The notes under the pieces were generated by a model. It was not told the DNA's origin. It did not search any database and was given only the letters and a program-made list of their open reading frames with translations. Below are positions 12,550 to 23,126 of a DNA stretch of 64,000 bases, piece after piece. Origin of the DNA: Bagarius yarrelli (taxonomy: Eukaryota > Chordata > Actinopteri > Siluriformes > Sisoridae); contig VCAZ01000094.1 in assembly GCA_005784505.1 (NCBI GenBank), forward strand, positions 1,489,693-1,553,692, read 5' to 3'. The first letter of the stretch is position 1. Every line of letters begins with the position of its first letter. Position numbers and translations under genes: made by a program.

Positions 12550-12662
12550 TAAACATTTTAGCAGTTGAGGGTTGAGGGTCTTGCTCAGGGGGCCAGCAGT
12601 GGCAGTTTGACTTACAATGAAACCACAACCTTAGCAGTCTTAAGCTTAACCACTGAACCTCC
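12550..12662 (-). mobile_element. SINE family B fragment
   Basis: Minus-strand remnant of the second SINE family. It shows TTGCTCAGGGGGCCAGCAG and a degenerate 'accactgaac' head. In better copies the family reads TTGGACTGCTAATTGGA...GGTTCGATTCCCAGCACC. Confidence 0.65.
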
Positions 12663-13126
12663 ATTTCCAAAATTGGAGAAGGCGGGCATCGATCCCCCAA
12701 TTTATTGCATGCTAAGAGACTGTTCTAACATTTAAGCTAAAACCTCTTTGTAAGACTCAGTCTAAAACTCTGTGCGTGCACAGAAGATGCTTTCCAACTC
12801 AAGACGTTTCAGGCTGCGAGATTCTTTCCCAGACAGACAAAGCAAACAAATCAGAAGGCACTTCAATAAAGTATCATACTGAACCATGTTATTGTTTTCA
12901 ATACATATTTTGTATTTTTTCTTCTTGTTTTTCTTAAGATGTCTATAAATGTTTTGCACTTTTGGGTGGAAACAATTACAACAGGATTTACATTTTTTCA
13001 AAATTCCCAGTTTTGAAAGCAGGAACAGTGAGGGTACATTAGACCCTCCCACTGTACTTAAACTATTCAAGGCCTAGATGTTTGTTTGCCAAGTGGCAAG
13101 AACCAATAGAGGTTACCGAAGATTTC
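12663..13126. other. Intergenic, no gene seen
   Basis: A 102-codon minus-strand frame (12762-13070) contains a lysine run from poly-T and no recognised domain. Confidence 0.45.
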
Positions 13127-13570
13127 CAAGCTTCTCTTTACTTTGTCCTTTTTTTAAACACACAGGTGTGGTATTTACATATTCTGTGAGGTAAACAGAA
13201 ATCAATACCAGCTACACAAAGCAGCAGCCGTCCTGTTCAGATGACTTTACTTACAAATGTATCGAAAATTTGACTAAAGTCGTTTTTGGTCACTTGAGTA
13301 AACTCATCTTCTCTGAGCACTTTTTAATCTTTGCAAAAAGATCCTGATTCTTTTCTCAATTATTTTTTTAAAAGTTAATATTAGAATGTTGGCTAGAATT
13401 CTTGCTTAATGATACATATAATTTCTCCCAATTAGATTAGATTGGTTTTATTATTAATTCATATTATTTAACATTCTATATAAAATAGTTTGATCATAAC
13501 TGTATTAACTGTAAAATTATTTAGTATTTAAATAATTTTGTAGTGGTGAACTTGGCTCAGCTTTGGTCCA
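13127..13570. repeat. CTLD upstream module, copy U1 (no gene)
   Basis: Closely resembles 16209-16640, upstream of the intact lectin gene. Shared blocks in order include AAGCTTCTCTTTACT, ACAGGTGTGGTATTTACAT, CAGCTACACAAAGCAGCAG, GATGACTTTACTTACAAAT and GGCTCAGCTTTGGT. No lectin exon follows. It is a remnant of a tandem duplication of about 3.1 kb. Confidence 0.75.
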
Positions 13571-14756
13571 CAGGGTTTTTTAAATAATAATTTGGATTTA
13601 TATTAATAGTCTGTATTTTTTTAATTTTATTGAAAAACTTTGTAAAATCATCACTACCTATTGATGGTATGCATGTTACTTAGTGTTAATTTTGCTATGG
13701 TGCTAAATAAAAATCTAGAATTATGTTTGTTCATTTCTATGATGTTGGAAAAATATTCTGATCTAGCAGCACTAAGAACTTTTCTATAATTCAGGAGGCT
13801 TTCTCTCCTTCCAGACTATTAGAAATACTAACAATTTGGTTTGAACTTTACGTTCAAATTTTCGAGTGGTCTGAGTGTATAATCGTTATAACATGGTGCT
13901 ATTTTTTCCCCCTGATCATTTTGGTTTAAAGAGGAGTTACATCATTTGTAACGGAACATTAAATTTGGATATTGGGTAGCCCAGTCAAGCTCTGCAGGGT
14001 CAGAAAGAGAACTAATTAATGTCAATATCTCCGGAAGATTGTTGATAAAGCTTGCTGCAGTAGTTGACGTGAATATACATTCAACACTATTTACACTATG
14101 ACTGAGGTAGATTATATAGTAGATAATGTAATATTCTGCAATAGCTTCAGACTGTGCAATTATGACTATATTTTTTATCTAATCCAAATGTAAATATTAA
14201 ATCAAGAACTATGAGTGGGTCCCATAACACTGATTAATTCCGACAGAATTTAGAATAGACTCAACTTGTATAGGAGGACTAGCTTCATTTAACTTCATTA
14301 CATTAACTTCTTTACATTAAACTTCATTACATTAAACCCCTGATCTAAAATAATTTCATTTATAATTATCGCTTTTGACATCAGTGATCTAATATTTAAT
14401 AGATCTTTAGATCAGAGTTGGTTTAGCCTGTTTGTCTGCTCCCTGGTTTTGACACTGGATTGTCATTGTTTAACTAGTCCTGTTCTAAGACTCTCGTATA
14501 TTACAAGAAATGAGAGCAGCACGTTCCTGAGTGGTATGGATACTGTCCCGCCCTAACAGGCCAGTCTTACCCTCAAAATTGCTCCAGTTATATATGAAAC
14601 CCACTTTGTTTTTGGAGAACAACTCAGACATACTCAGTATACATCTAACCTGTGATGCTGGTGGCCCTAAAGGCTAAGCTAATTGCATGTGCCTCAAAAT
14701 AGAGTCTCCTATAACCAAAGCTCTTTCAGGTTTCTCCGTGGGTGCCTCTCTGATTA
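13571..14756 (-). mobile_element. LINE relic with SGNH-like ORF1 motif
   Basis: At 14689-14717 the minus strand reads ALVIGDSILRH, matching the first (GDS) block of the SGNH-hydrolase-like ORF1 carried by several CR1/L2-type fish LINEs. Downstream on the minus strand the frame is broken by stops. The body separates two copies of the lectin upstream module and is probably a later insertion. Only the motif is firm; the borders are inferred from where module similarity stops and restarts. Confidence 0.5.
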
Positions 14757-15242
14757 GATTTACTGATTAGATTATTTTGGTTTTATTATTTTTTCATTTT
14801 ATTTATTTTATCTGTAAATGTTAATATATAAATGTTGTTTGATCATTACTGGATTTACTCACATTTTAGTATTTAAATAATTTTGCAGTGATAAAAATGG
14901 CTCAGCTTTGTTTCCTTTGACATTTTTCTTGCCTTTTTGGATAGTCCACATATGTCTTGACTAAAGACAGAAATCTACCCCAGCTATGCAAAGCAGCAAA
15001 TAACAAGATGAAATTGGTCAAGAATTTTCCTGACCTTTCTGAATTGGGTTCTTCTTCTTTTTATCCTGTAGAGAATTATTTTTACTTTAATTATTTCATC
15101 CTGTTTAATCAGGTCGTATATACTGTATTCAGAGTTTATAGTTCATGTCTGTCATTGTTCAACTGCACTGTCTAAAGCTGAACTGAATAATTTTACTCCT
15201 CTCTTCAGGTATGTTGTGGTAGAGTACTATGGAAAAATTTTA
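14757..15242. repeat. CTLD upstream module, copy U2 (headless)
   Basis: Shares an ordered series of blocks with the segments upstream of the intact lectin gene and its pseudogene: GGCTCAGCTTTG, CAGAAATCTACCCCAGCTAT, GTCAAGAATTTTCCTGACC, GTTCATGTCTGTCA, CACTGTCTAAAGCTG and CTCCTCTCTTCAGGTATGTTG. It stops just after TGGAAAAATTTT, about 100 bp before a lectin start codon should appear, and meets a LINE tail instead. Confidence 0.8.
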
Positions 15243-15392
15243 TCTCAGTAAGTTCTCCTTGCCATGGTCGCCTTCAGCTTGTTGATTCAGGACAAACACT
15301 TTTTTATTTTTAACGCATCTGAGTAAAGCTGCTTTGAGACAATGATCATTTTTAAAAGCACTATACAATTAAAAATGAATTGAATTGAACCA
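15243..15392 (+). mobile_element. LINE 3' end fragment
   Basis: Reads TTCTCCTTGCCATGGTCGCC, then GTAAAGCTGCTTTGAGACAA, then AAAGCACTATACAATTAAAA with a short GAATT-type tail. This is the typical 3' end of a fish LINE family (usually GCTGCTTTGAGACAATG...AGCGCTATACAAATAAA). It abuts the point where the lectin module is cut. Confidence 0.7.
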
Positions 15393-15984
15393 CCAACACA
15401 CATTTACAGACCAACACACACTAACTCAACACAGACTCTGGATTAGAGTCAATTTGCAAACCCAATTAACCATTAATTAACACAATCAATGAAAGCAAAT
15501 TATTGTGAAAGTCAAACTAAACACCAGTGTACAATGGAGTGTTATTAGACCCTAAACAGGGAGTACGGTGAAGCAGATTATCTCAGCACAGTAACTGACC
15601 CAAAACTCAGACACACCATGACCAATTACAGACTGGAGACAGGAATACACAGACAGTTCTGGAGACGGGGAGGCACAGACAGTCTTGGATACAGGGGGAC
15701 AGTCCTGAAGACAGGAAGACACAGACAGTCCTGGCTGCCCCAAGAGCAGAGACTGCCAGCAGTGTTCAGAGACAGAGCTATACTTCATCACTAGATGCAC
15801 TGAATACTAAAACAATCAGAAAGAGAGAGAGAGACAGCATAGCTCTGCTTTTTCTGAACCCTGACAGCTCTGAAAGTTAGTGATACTGGCAGGATTAGAA
15901 AATATTTACATTTTCAAAAGAGTTTTGACCTAGAAGTCAATATTGCTCTGTGTCATGAAACCGAGTCTCACACAAAAATTCAAA
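15393..15984. repeat. AGACAGTCCTGGAGACAGG-type minisatellite, flanks unique
   Basis: About four degenerate units of 25-35 bp lie at 15626-15735, each with a version of ACAGACAGTCCTGGAGACAGG. The surrounding sequence is unrecognised, and the open frame across it follows the repeat. Confidence 0.6.
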
Positions 15985-17038
15985 TAGCTTCTCAGTCTGT
16001 AGGTACTGCTGCAGTCAGAATGCAGGCATCTCCAAGCTCAAGGAACATGGAGGATAGGCGGACAGCAAAGTGTAGGCTTCACTGTGTTTTGAGTGATTAT
16101 AGCTCTGGGCTGTGTTTATTGGAAGGTAAGGGTTTGAGCCCCTGAGAAAGACACGGTACTTTTGCTCCACGGTCACCATATCGTGACTGACACTGCATTC
16201 TGACCCCAAACACAAGCTTCTCTTTACTCTGTATACTTTTAACCCCACAGGTGTGGTATTTACATGACCTTTGAGGTAAACAGAAATCGACACCAGCTAC
16301 ACAAAGCAGCAGACGTCCTGCTCAGATGACTTTACTTACAAATTTCTCAAAGATTTGACTAAAGTCATTCTGGGTCACTTGAACTCATCTTCTCTGAGCA
16401 CTGCAACTTTTTTAAATTTCTGCAAATAAAGACCCTGAGTCTTGCAATTATTTTTTTAAATATAATATAAGAATGTTGTCTAGAAATCTTGCTTCATGGT
16501 ACATGAAACTTCCCCTGATTAGATTAGACTACATTGGTTTTATTACTAATTCATTTTATTTAATACTTTAATTATTTTATCTATAAATATTAACTAATAA
16601 ATATTGTTCGATCAATACTGGACTTGCAGTGGTAAAATGGCTCAGCTTTGGTTCCTTTGACATTTTTTTTTCTTGACTTTTTTGGATAGCCCACAGGTGT
16701 CCTGGCTGAAAACAGAAATCTACCCCAGCTATGAAAATCAGCAGATGCCCTGACCAGATGACTTTACTCATAAATTTGTCAAGAATTTTTCTGACCTTTC
16801 TGAATTATTTGAGTTAATGCGTCTTTTCAAATAACTCTTTCTGTCACTGTTCAACTTCACTGTCTAAAGATGCACTGAAGAATTTCACTCCTCTTATCAG
16901 GTGTGTTGATGGTGACGTGACTATTGAAAAATTTGATTAATAATTTGAATTTATTTTGAATATCTTTTAAAGCTGTTTTCCGACTCCTGTGAGATCACTC
17001 GCTTGGGATCGGCTACAGAACTCAGGCGCATCACATCC
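15985..17038 (+). repeat. CTLD upstream module, copy U3, and 5' region
   Basis: Proximal 5' region of the intact lectin gene. It begins near AGTCTGTAGGTACTGCTGC, which is matched at about 20870 before the pseudogene. It includes a pyrimidine-rich tract ending in AG at 16900 that could be a 5'-UTR splice acceptor, and an AT-rich stretch (TTTTAAAG near 16965) that could serve as a weak TATA element. The 5' UTR word ACAGAACTCAG just before the start codon is shared with the gene at 49 kb. Promoter position is inference. Confidence 0.7.
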
Positions 17039-17746
17039 ATGATGAAATCCTTATTTTTTATTTTCTTTTTGTCTGCACTTTGTCAGATGGTGCCAGGTCA
17101 AATGAATGAATATTTTCATGTTTGCATGTCAAAGACTTGGAATGAAGCTAAAACTTACTGCAGAGAAAACTACAAGGATCTGGCAATCATCAAAACTGCA
17201 CAAGAGAATGCAAAAGCCATCAACATGTTAGGCTGGATTGGTCTTAAAAACATATTTAAGACGTCCACATGGAGCTGGACTGATGGAACCGTGGCAACTT
17301 ATTTCCAGTGGATCGAAGGAGGGCCTACAAATTATCCATCTGTACAAAGCTGTGGTCTGATTATCGGTGGCATATGGTCAGATCTTCCCTGTTCAGATAC
17401 AGCTCATTTTACCTGCTATCGAAGTTTGACCCTGGTGACTAAGAATAAGACATGGGATGAGGCTGTGCGGTATTGCAGAAAGTACCACACTGACTTGTAC
17501 GCTCCATCTCCATACGGACTAGTACGCCTGTCTGAAGAGGACACCTTACATCCCCAAACAGCCAGCGTGTGGATGGGGCTGCACTTCCTGGACGGAACAT
17601 GGTTCTGGTTGAACAAATGGCCAATATACTCTGTGTCACTCCCTGCATGTCCAGTAGAAAAATACCGCTGTGGAGCTCAAAACGCCAACACAAGTGAGTG
17701 GGAGAACAGAGACTGCAATGAAAAGATGAACTTCCTCTGCTACTGA
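17039..17746 (+). CDS. Secreted two-domain C-type lectin-like protein
   Basis: Predicted 235-residue secreted protein. Residues 1-21 form a signal peptide (MMKSLFFIFFLSALCQMVPG), followed by two C-type lectin-like domains. Domain 1 (about 24-127) has the family blocks TWNEAKTYCRENY, WIGL and WTDG, with Cys 41, 105, 118 and 126. Domain 2 (about 130-235) has TWDEAVRYCRKYH, WMGLHFLDGTWFW and WENRDCNEKMNFLCY, with Cys 146, 204, 211, 226 and 234. Neither domain has an EPN or QPD motif, and domain 1 has WSD where WND is usual, so calcium-dependent sugar binding is doubtful. There is no membrane segment. The first of two adjacent ATGs was chosen because it starts the signal peptide; the frame opens 36 bases upstream without an ATG. 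The whole protein lies in one exon, whereas fish CTLD genes are commonly split. The role, probably innate recognition or a soluble binding protein, is inferred from the family. Confidence 0.88.
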   Translation: MMKSLFFIFFLSALCQMVPGQMNEYFHVCMSKTWNEAKTYCRENYKDLAIIKTAQENAKAINMLGWIGLKNIFKTSTWSWTDGTVATYFQWIEGGPTNYPSVQSCGLIIGGIWSDLPCSDTAHFTCYRSLTLVTKNKTWDEAVRYCRKYHTDLYAPSPYGLVRLSEEDTLHPQTASVWMGLHFLDGTWFWLNKWPIYSVSLPACPVEKYRCGAQNANTSEWENRDCNEKMNFLCY

Positions 17747-17748
17747 AG

Positions 17749-17866
17749 GTGAGTACGTCACTATTTATAAGTTAAGGCACAGAAACACACACCATCATCA
17801 CACATCCTGCAGATTGTCAATGATACACAATGATGAGTGACATGTAGAACATTTTTATCTGAACAG
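17749..17866 (+). other. Candidate 3'-UTR intron of lectin gene 1
   Basis: Two bases after the stop codon lies a consensus donor, AG|GTGAGT, at 17749. A pyrimidine-leaning stretch ends TTTTTATCTGAACAG at 17866. Splicing would remove 118 bp of 3' UTR. The pseudogene has ATGAGT in place of GTGAGT. RNA evidence is needed. Confidence 0.5.
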
Positions 17867-18236
17867 ATGGAGGTTTCTTACACACGAGAGATCTTCCTTC
17901 AAGACCACCATGTACATATTTTATTATAGCAGTTGATCTAACCACAATGTGTAGCATGTAGTAATCCCGACTCAATTCATTTACATGGAAACACTTAAAG
18001 ACTTCAAGAGGAAATAGTTTTTTGCTTCATTAATGGAATAAATTCAAATGAATTATATTTAGCTGAATATATTTACTGAATTTATTGTACTTATTTTCCT
18101 TATTGTAAATGTATTATTTATAGTAAAGTTTTGATGATTTTCTGAAGTGAATAGAAATATCTGTAAGATTGATGTATTTTGTAGTAGGAGATACTAGATA
18201 GTAGAAGATTTAAAAAAAAAAATTGTGTATAAATGT

Positions 18237-18242
18237 AATAAA
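18237..18242 (+). promoter_or_regulatory. Polyadenylation signal AATAAA, gene 1
   Basis: AATAAA within GTATAAATGTAATAAATCCTG, about 490 bp after the stop. The same context occurs after the pseudogene at 22705-22710, so the duplicated unit includes the whole 3' UTR. Confidence 0.6.
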
Positions 18243-18794
18243 TCCTGATCTGGTTTTGTTTTTGTCAATGTTACTGTAACACTTGGGTTACATTCTGTGT
18301 ATCTGACATGTGATTTGGAATCTTAAAAAATAATCTTTTAATCATTAAATATAAGAGGAAATAATTAGGTTCTGCATGAACGTAACGGCTCTGTGTTAAA
18401 AAACATTTTAATATAATCTTTTAAATAATATTTATTTTTAGTTTTTAAACTGGAAAATGTCTGTAAAGTTTACAAAAGAAGTGTCTAGGAATATTAGCAC
18501 TTTGTGTACAAAGGCTTGCATCCCGCTAATGTAAGCAGGCTTCTTTACTTCAGCGCAAGTTGCTAGTCAAACATCATGCCCTAAAAGAAAAGAAGACTCT
18601 GTGATACACTTTGTGCATCAAAATTATGATGAAGAATTGACAGTGCAGACATCAAGTATTAGACAGTAATCTAGAATATCACATGCAAAGGCTTTACGCT
18701 TCGATACTCAACACTGTTTTTTCAAAACTTTTTCAAAATAAAAAATAATTTGTCATCGAGTATTTTTATACGATGCCAACACTTTTCTAACCCT
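18243..18794. other. Intergenic, no gene seen
   Basis: AT-rich sequence without recognised features between gene 1 and the LINE fragments. Confidence 0.5.
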
Positions 18795-18860
18795 ATTCAA
18801 AAAGAATGTTGTGGTTGACAGTGTCAAACACAGCACTGAGTTCCACTAGCACTAAAATGG
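18795..18860 (-). mobile_element. LINE relic, RT motif AFDTV-like
   Basis: The minus strand reads LVELSAVFDTVNHNIL, equivalent to the reverse-transcriptase block normally LLDLSAAFDTVNHNIL, which holds the catalytic Asp of RT motif A. Nothing else of the element is readable around it. Sequence from 18861 to 19125 is unrecognised. Confidence 0.65.
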
Positions 18861-19125
18861 AAAGACAAAGTGGGCATATCGTTCCCATAGCATGGCGACA
18901 CAGCTTGATTCACAGAGGAAATGAGATGCTGCGTCACATGGTCATACCACTTGCATTCCTGTCTACGTGCTCCAGAACCTACGTGCTTCAGAGTATATGT
19001 AGTATGAACCTCAGCAAAGACCAAATCAGAATGTGCTGCACTCAAACTTCTGAATGAGTAGGTCCAAAGACAGCAGGGGAAAATCACTCCCATTCCCCAC
19101 TCAACTGGGCTGGATAAAGAATTAG

Positions 19126-19703
19126 ATAACAGTATGGAATACTCAAAACATCCTGTCACATAACAGTGAGGCCTACTCATAACATATTCTTAGATAACAG
19201 TGAGGAATACTTATTACATCCTCTCACATAAAAATGAGGAATACTCATAACATCCTTTTACATTACAGTGAGAAATACTCATAACATCCTCTTGGATAAC
19301 AGTGAGGAATACCCATAACATTTTATTACATAACAGTGAGGAATACTCATAACATCCTCTTAGATAACAGTAAGGAATACCCATAACATTCTATTACATA
19401 GCAGTGAGGAACACTCATACCATATACAACAGTGAATGTAATGTAAATGCTCTTATTTTTTACAGCACAATGACATTCTTTCTTTGCATATCCCATCTTA
19501 GTAGGTTGGGGTTAGAGCGCAGGGTCAGCTCTGATACAGCATCCCTGGAGCAGGAAGGGTTTATTGTCTTGCTCAAGGACCCAAAGGGCTAGCTGGCGGT
19601 GAGGCTTGAACCATGGTCTTCCTGGTCTTCTGATCAACAACTCAGCGCCTTAACCATTTGAGCCACCACAACACTCATAACATCCTATTTTATAGGATTG
19701 CCA
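19126..19703. repeat. 34-bp minisatellite, interrupted by a SINE
   Basis: About eight or nine imperfect units of roughly 34 bp, each with AACAGTGAGGAATACTCATA followed by ACATCCTCTTAGAT or a CATTACAT variant, run from 19126 to about 19425. After a SINE, one more half-unit (ACACTCATAACATCCTATTT) resumes at about 19670. The two unit variants alternate in places, suggesting a dimeric higher-order unit. Confidence 0.85.
19500..19672 (-). mobile_element. tRNA-derived SINE, family D
   Basis: Minus-strand SINE with a GGTGGCTCAAATGGTTAAGG-type head at its right edge and AGAGCGCAGGGTCAGC near its left end. It sits inside the 34-bp minisatellite. Confidence 0.65.
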
Positions 19704-19879
19704 TTTTATAAGTAATTTAGACCTCCACATGGGTACCAAAACAAGCACCTTATTCCCACAGCCATGCACCCTTATTATTCAGGCAGGACTGTCAGTCCAA
19801 AGCCTGAAGAAAACTCTACTATGATAATTGACCCAATTTGTGGAGTTTTTCTCTTAGGCCAAAATTTTGTTTTTACTTG

Positions 19880-20440
19880 AAACAGCCTGTCCCTCTAAAT
19901 TTTCCCCCACGTCATGTAGAATCCTTTGAGATTTGCATTTATACGATAATTTTGAATGGGAAGATTCCTTTGTAGGCTTTTGGTATCTATTGTCCTTGGG
20001 TTAAAAGCTAAAAGCAGATTTCCCTTTTTTGTAGTAAACTCTTGATTAAACTGATTTCATCCTAATGATATGAGTGATCTGAATGTTTTGTATTCAGTGA
20101 GCATATCTGGAATATATTTGGGTCATTGAGTGATTTATAAACAAGTAACAGTACTTTAAAATTTATTCTAAATGTAACTGTCAGTCAGTGTATGAACCTG
20201 AGGACCGATGCTTAGATGTTTTGGTTTAAGTCAGCTGTCTAATAATCTTCTTTGTAGGGCCGCTCAGGATTGTATTACAATAGTTTACTCTACTGGTGAA
20301 CAAGAGTCCTTCAGTCCTTCAGACCTGAGTGGGATAAAACCCCAAATTTTTGCAGTGAGGTGAAAGTATGCTGGTTTAGTTATTGCTTCGACACAACTAC
20401 GAAAACCTAGGTCTGACTCAAGAATCACACCAAGATTCCT
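19880..20440 (-). mobile_element. LINE relic, ORF2 C-terminal half
   Basis: The minus strand reads RNLGVILESDLGFRSCVEAI then TKPAYFHLTAKI, and further on RINFKVLLLVYKSLNDPNIF. This is the standard order of blocks in fish L2/CR1-type ORF2 (NLGVI-DSDLSF, ITK-AYFHLR, RIDFKVLLLVYKSLNGL). Stops and frame changes lie between them. Confidence 0.8.
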
Positions 20441-20442
20441 AA

Positions 20443-20860
20443 CATTCAATTTAATTCAATTTTATTTGTACAGCGCTTTTAACAACAGACATTGTCTCAA
20501 AGCAGATTTACACTGAATGCAGTAAAAAGTGAAAAGTGTAAGTTTGTCCCCAATGAGCAAGCCGGAGGCAACATGATTTTTAGTTGGTTGATCCTTAGTA
20601 TCAAGGTATGCAAGTTCAACAAGATTACAGGCACAATAATTGAGCCTTGTGGGACTCCGCATGTCATCGACATCCACTTAAACAAGGGGTGTATAAACTT
20701 TTGAAAATGGGTGCCAGATTCAATGTTGTGGGGATTCAACGTTCGTTTTTAGAAAAAAGCATTGTTGTTATGGTATTTTTGTTATTAGAGAAATACTTTA
20801 CATGGGATTTAAAGCCAATTGGACAAGAGTCTCTATTCCAACTATTCAAACTATTCAAAT
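20443..20860 (-). mobile_element. LINE relic with RT GVPQGS motif and 3' tail
   Basis: The minus strand near 20660 reads TCGVPQGSIIVPVILLN, the RT block usually written GVPQGSILGPLLF. Further down the strand, 20445-20520 is the reverse complement of the 3' end also seen at 15.3 kb (GCTGCTTTGAGACAATG, then AAAGCGCTGTACAAATAAAA). An internal deletion has joined the two parts. Confidence 0.75.
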
Positions 20861-21571
20861 AACTTGTCGGTCTGTAGGTACCAGTGACACCTGAATGCAG
20901 ACGTGAGCCAGTGGCCAGTAAAAAATTTACAAAAAAAAACAACAACAACTAATAAGTAGTATACAAAATGTAGTGTGTGGTATTAGGCAATATTTGCATG
21001 TGATTAAATAATCTTTATCAGAAATGTGTAAAAACTTAGTGCAGCTTTGAGTATTTATGACCAGATCTTTAATAATGACTCGGTTTCATCTCAGAGCTTC
21101 AGCTCCTTGGAATTTTTTTGTAAACAGAAATCTACCCCATCTATGCAAAGCAGCAGACACCCTGTCCAGATGACTTTATTTTCAAATTTGTCATGAATTT
21201 TCCTGACTTTTTGGAATATGAGTTAGCGCATCTTTCCAAAGAACTGCAAAAAAAACAACGACTCTTTTTCTTTTTATACTGTGTAGATTGTGTAGTGGAT
21301 CATTTGTATCATCCGGTTTATTTAGATTATACAAACTTCTATTAGGAGTTTAAAGTTCATGTCTGTCACTGTTAGACTTCACTGTCTAAAGCTGCTCTAA
21401 ATAATTTTACTCCTCTCTTCAGGTGTGTTGATGGTGACATGACATGATGATCTAGAAATTTGATTAGTAATTCGAATTTATTCTGAGTATCCTATTATTG
21501 CTGGGTTCCGACTCCTGTGAGATCACTCACTCAAGATCAGCTACAGAATCAGCTACGGACACACCACAGAC
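20861..21571 (+). repeat. CTLD upstream module, copy U4
   Basis: Region upstream of the lectin pseudogene, parallel to 15985-17038. Shared blocks include GTCTGTAGGTACC, AAACAGAAATCTACCCC, GATGACTTTATTT, CACTGTCTAAAGCTG, CTCCTCTCTTCAGGTGTGTTG and TTCCGACTCCTGTGAGATCA. Its central part matches copy U2 more closely than U3. Confidence 0.75.
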
Positions 21572-22243
21572 ATGATGAAATCAACATTTTTTATTTTTGT
21601 CTTGTCTGCACTTTGTCAGATGGCTCCAGGTCAGATAAAAGAATATTTTCATGTTTGCATACCCAAGACTTGGGATGATGCTCAAATTTACTGCAGAGAA
21701 AACTACAAGAATCTGGCAATCATCAAGACTGCAAAAGAGAATGCAAAAGCCAGTGGTACGTTTGGCTGGATTGGGCGGAATAACACATTTGACCCATCCA
21801 CATGGAGGTGGACTGATGGAACCGTGGCAACTTACTTCCGGTGGATGGAGACCCTAGAAATGATCGATCAGAGGTGGCATATGGTTGGATCTTCCCTGTT
21901 CAGTTGCATCTCATTTTATTTGCTATCAAAGTTTGACTTTGGTGACTGAGAATAAGACATGAGAAGAGGCTCTGCAGTTTTCTACACTGACCTGTATTCT
22001 CCGTCTCCATATGGACTGATACACCTGTCTGAAGAGGACATCACATATCCCCAAACAGTCAGCGTGTGGATGGGGCTGCGTTTCCTGGATGGAAGATGGT
22101 TCTGGTTAAATCGACAGTCAGTGTCGATTGCATCACTTCCTTCGTGTCCAGTAGCTAAATACCGCTGTGGAGCTCAAAACATCAAAACAAGTGTGTGGGA
22201 GAACAGAGACTGCAATGAGAAGATGAACTTCCTCTGCTATTAA
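21572..22243 (+). pseudogene. Broken duplicate of the two-CTLD lectin gene
   Basis: A tandem duplicate of the gene at 17039 carrying the same signal peptide and first-domain blocks (TWDDAQIYCRENY, WTDGTVATYF). Against gene 1 it has a 26-bp deletion near 21850 that removes the loop with the third conserved Cys region and shifts the frame, a TGG-to-TGA change near 21958, and a further 10-bp deletion that removes the YCRKYH helix of domain 2. The second domain then reads openly to the original stop (WMGLRFLDGRWFW, NRDCNEKMNFLCY). Its long open halves and well-preserved flanks suggest recent loss. It could still yield a truncated single-domain protein of about 125 residues. The 3' flank to about 22720 is duplicated too. 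Confidence 0.9.
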
Positions 22244-22704
22244 AGATGAGTATGTCAGTGTTTGTAAGTTAAAGTACAGAAACACACACCATCGTCAGAC
22301 ATCCTGCAGGATGTCAATAATACATAAAGATGAGTGACATATGGAACATTTTTATCTGAACAGATGGGGTTTTCTACACGTGAGAGCTCTTCCTTCAAGA
22401 CCACCATGTGCATGTCTTATTATAGCAGTTTATCTAACCACAGTGTGTATGTAGCATGTAGTAATCCTGACTCGCTTCATTTACATGGAAACACTTCAAG
22501 ACTTCATTTTGAATTTACTTAATGAATTTATTATACATATATATTATTTTTATTTATTGTGAATGTATTATTTATTATAATTATAATCAGTTGTAAAGAC
22601 AGGATGATATAATAGTAAATTAAGTAAGGTTTTAAATAAAGTGATAAGAAATATCTTTAAGATTGATGTTAAATATATTTAATAAAAATCTTGTGTATAA
22701 ATGT

Positions 22705-22710
22705 AATAAA
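22705..22710 (+). promoter_or_regulatory. Polyadenylation signal after the pseudogene
   Basis: AATAAA in the context GTATAAATGTAATAAATCCTG, matching gene 1. Confidence 0.55.
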
Positions 22711-23126
22711 TCCTGTAACGTTATTAATTATGTTACTGGAATATTACTTACAATTCTGTGCATCTGACAGTGTGATTTCTCGTCGTAAAATTAATTATTA
22801 TTTTAATGATTAACTTTAAAACTAAGTAATTTTTCTGCTGCATTAATGTAACATCTTTTTATTTCCTGAATTTTATTCTAACATAAATATATATTTACAT
22901 CTATATTCATGTAAGTAAATGATAATCTTTTATAAATATAGGAAGAAATTGAAGCCAATTAATTCTGTTTTTAAAGTTTTGGGGTTTTTTTTTTATTAGT
23001 TTTCTGTATAAAAAGGTTATTTTGTAGTTTAACTTATTTTAATAGAGAACTTGTGTATTAACCCTTTATTCTTTTTGGTTTATTCTTTTTGGTTAATGTA
23101 ACTGTGTACATTCTGTGTATCTAATG

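Noticed and set aside
17416..17693. Minus-strand frames opposite lectin gene 1
   Set aside because: Shadows of the real gene on the plus strand.
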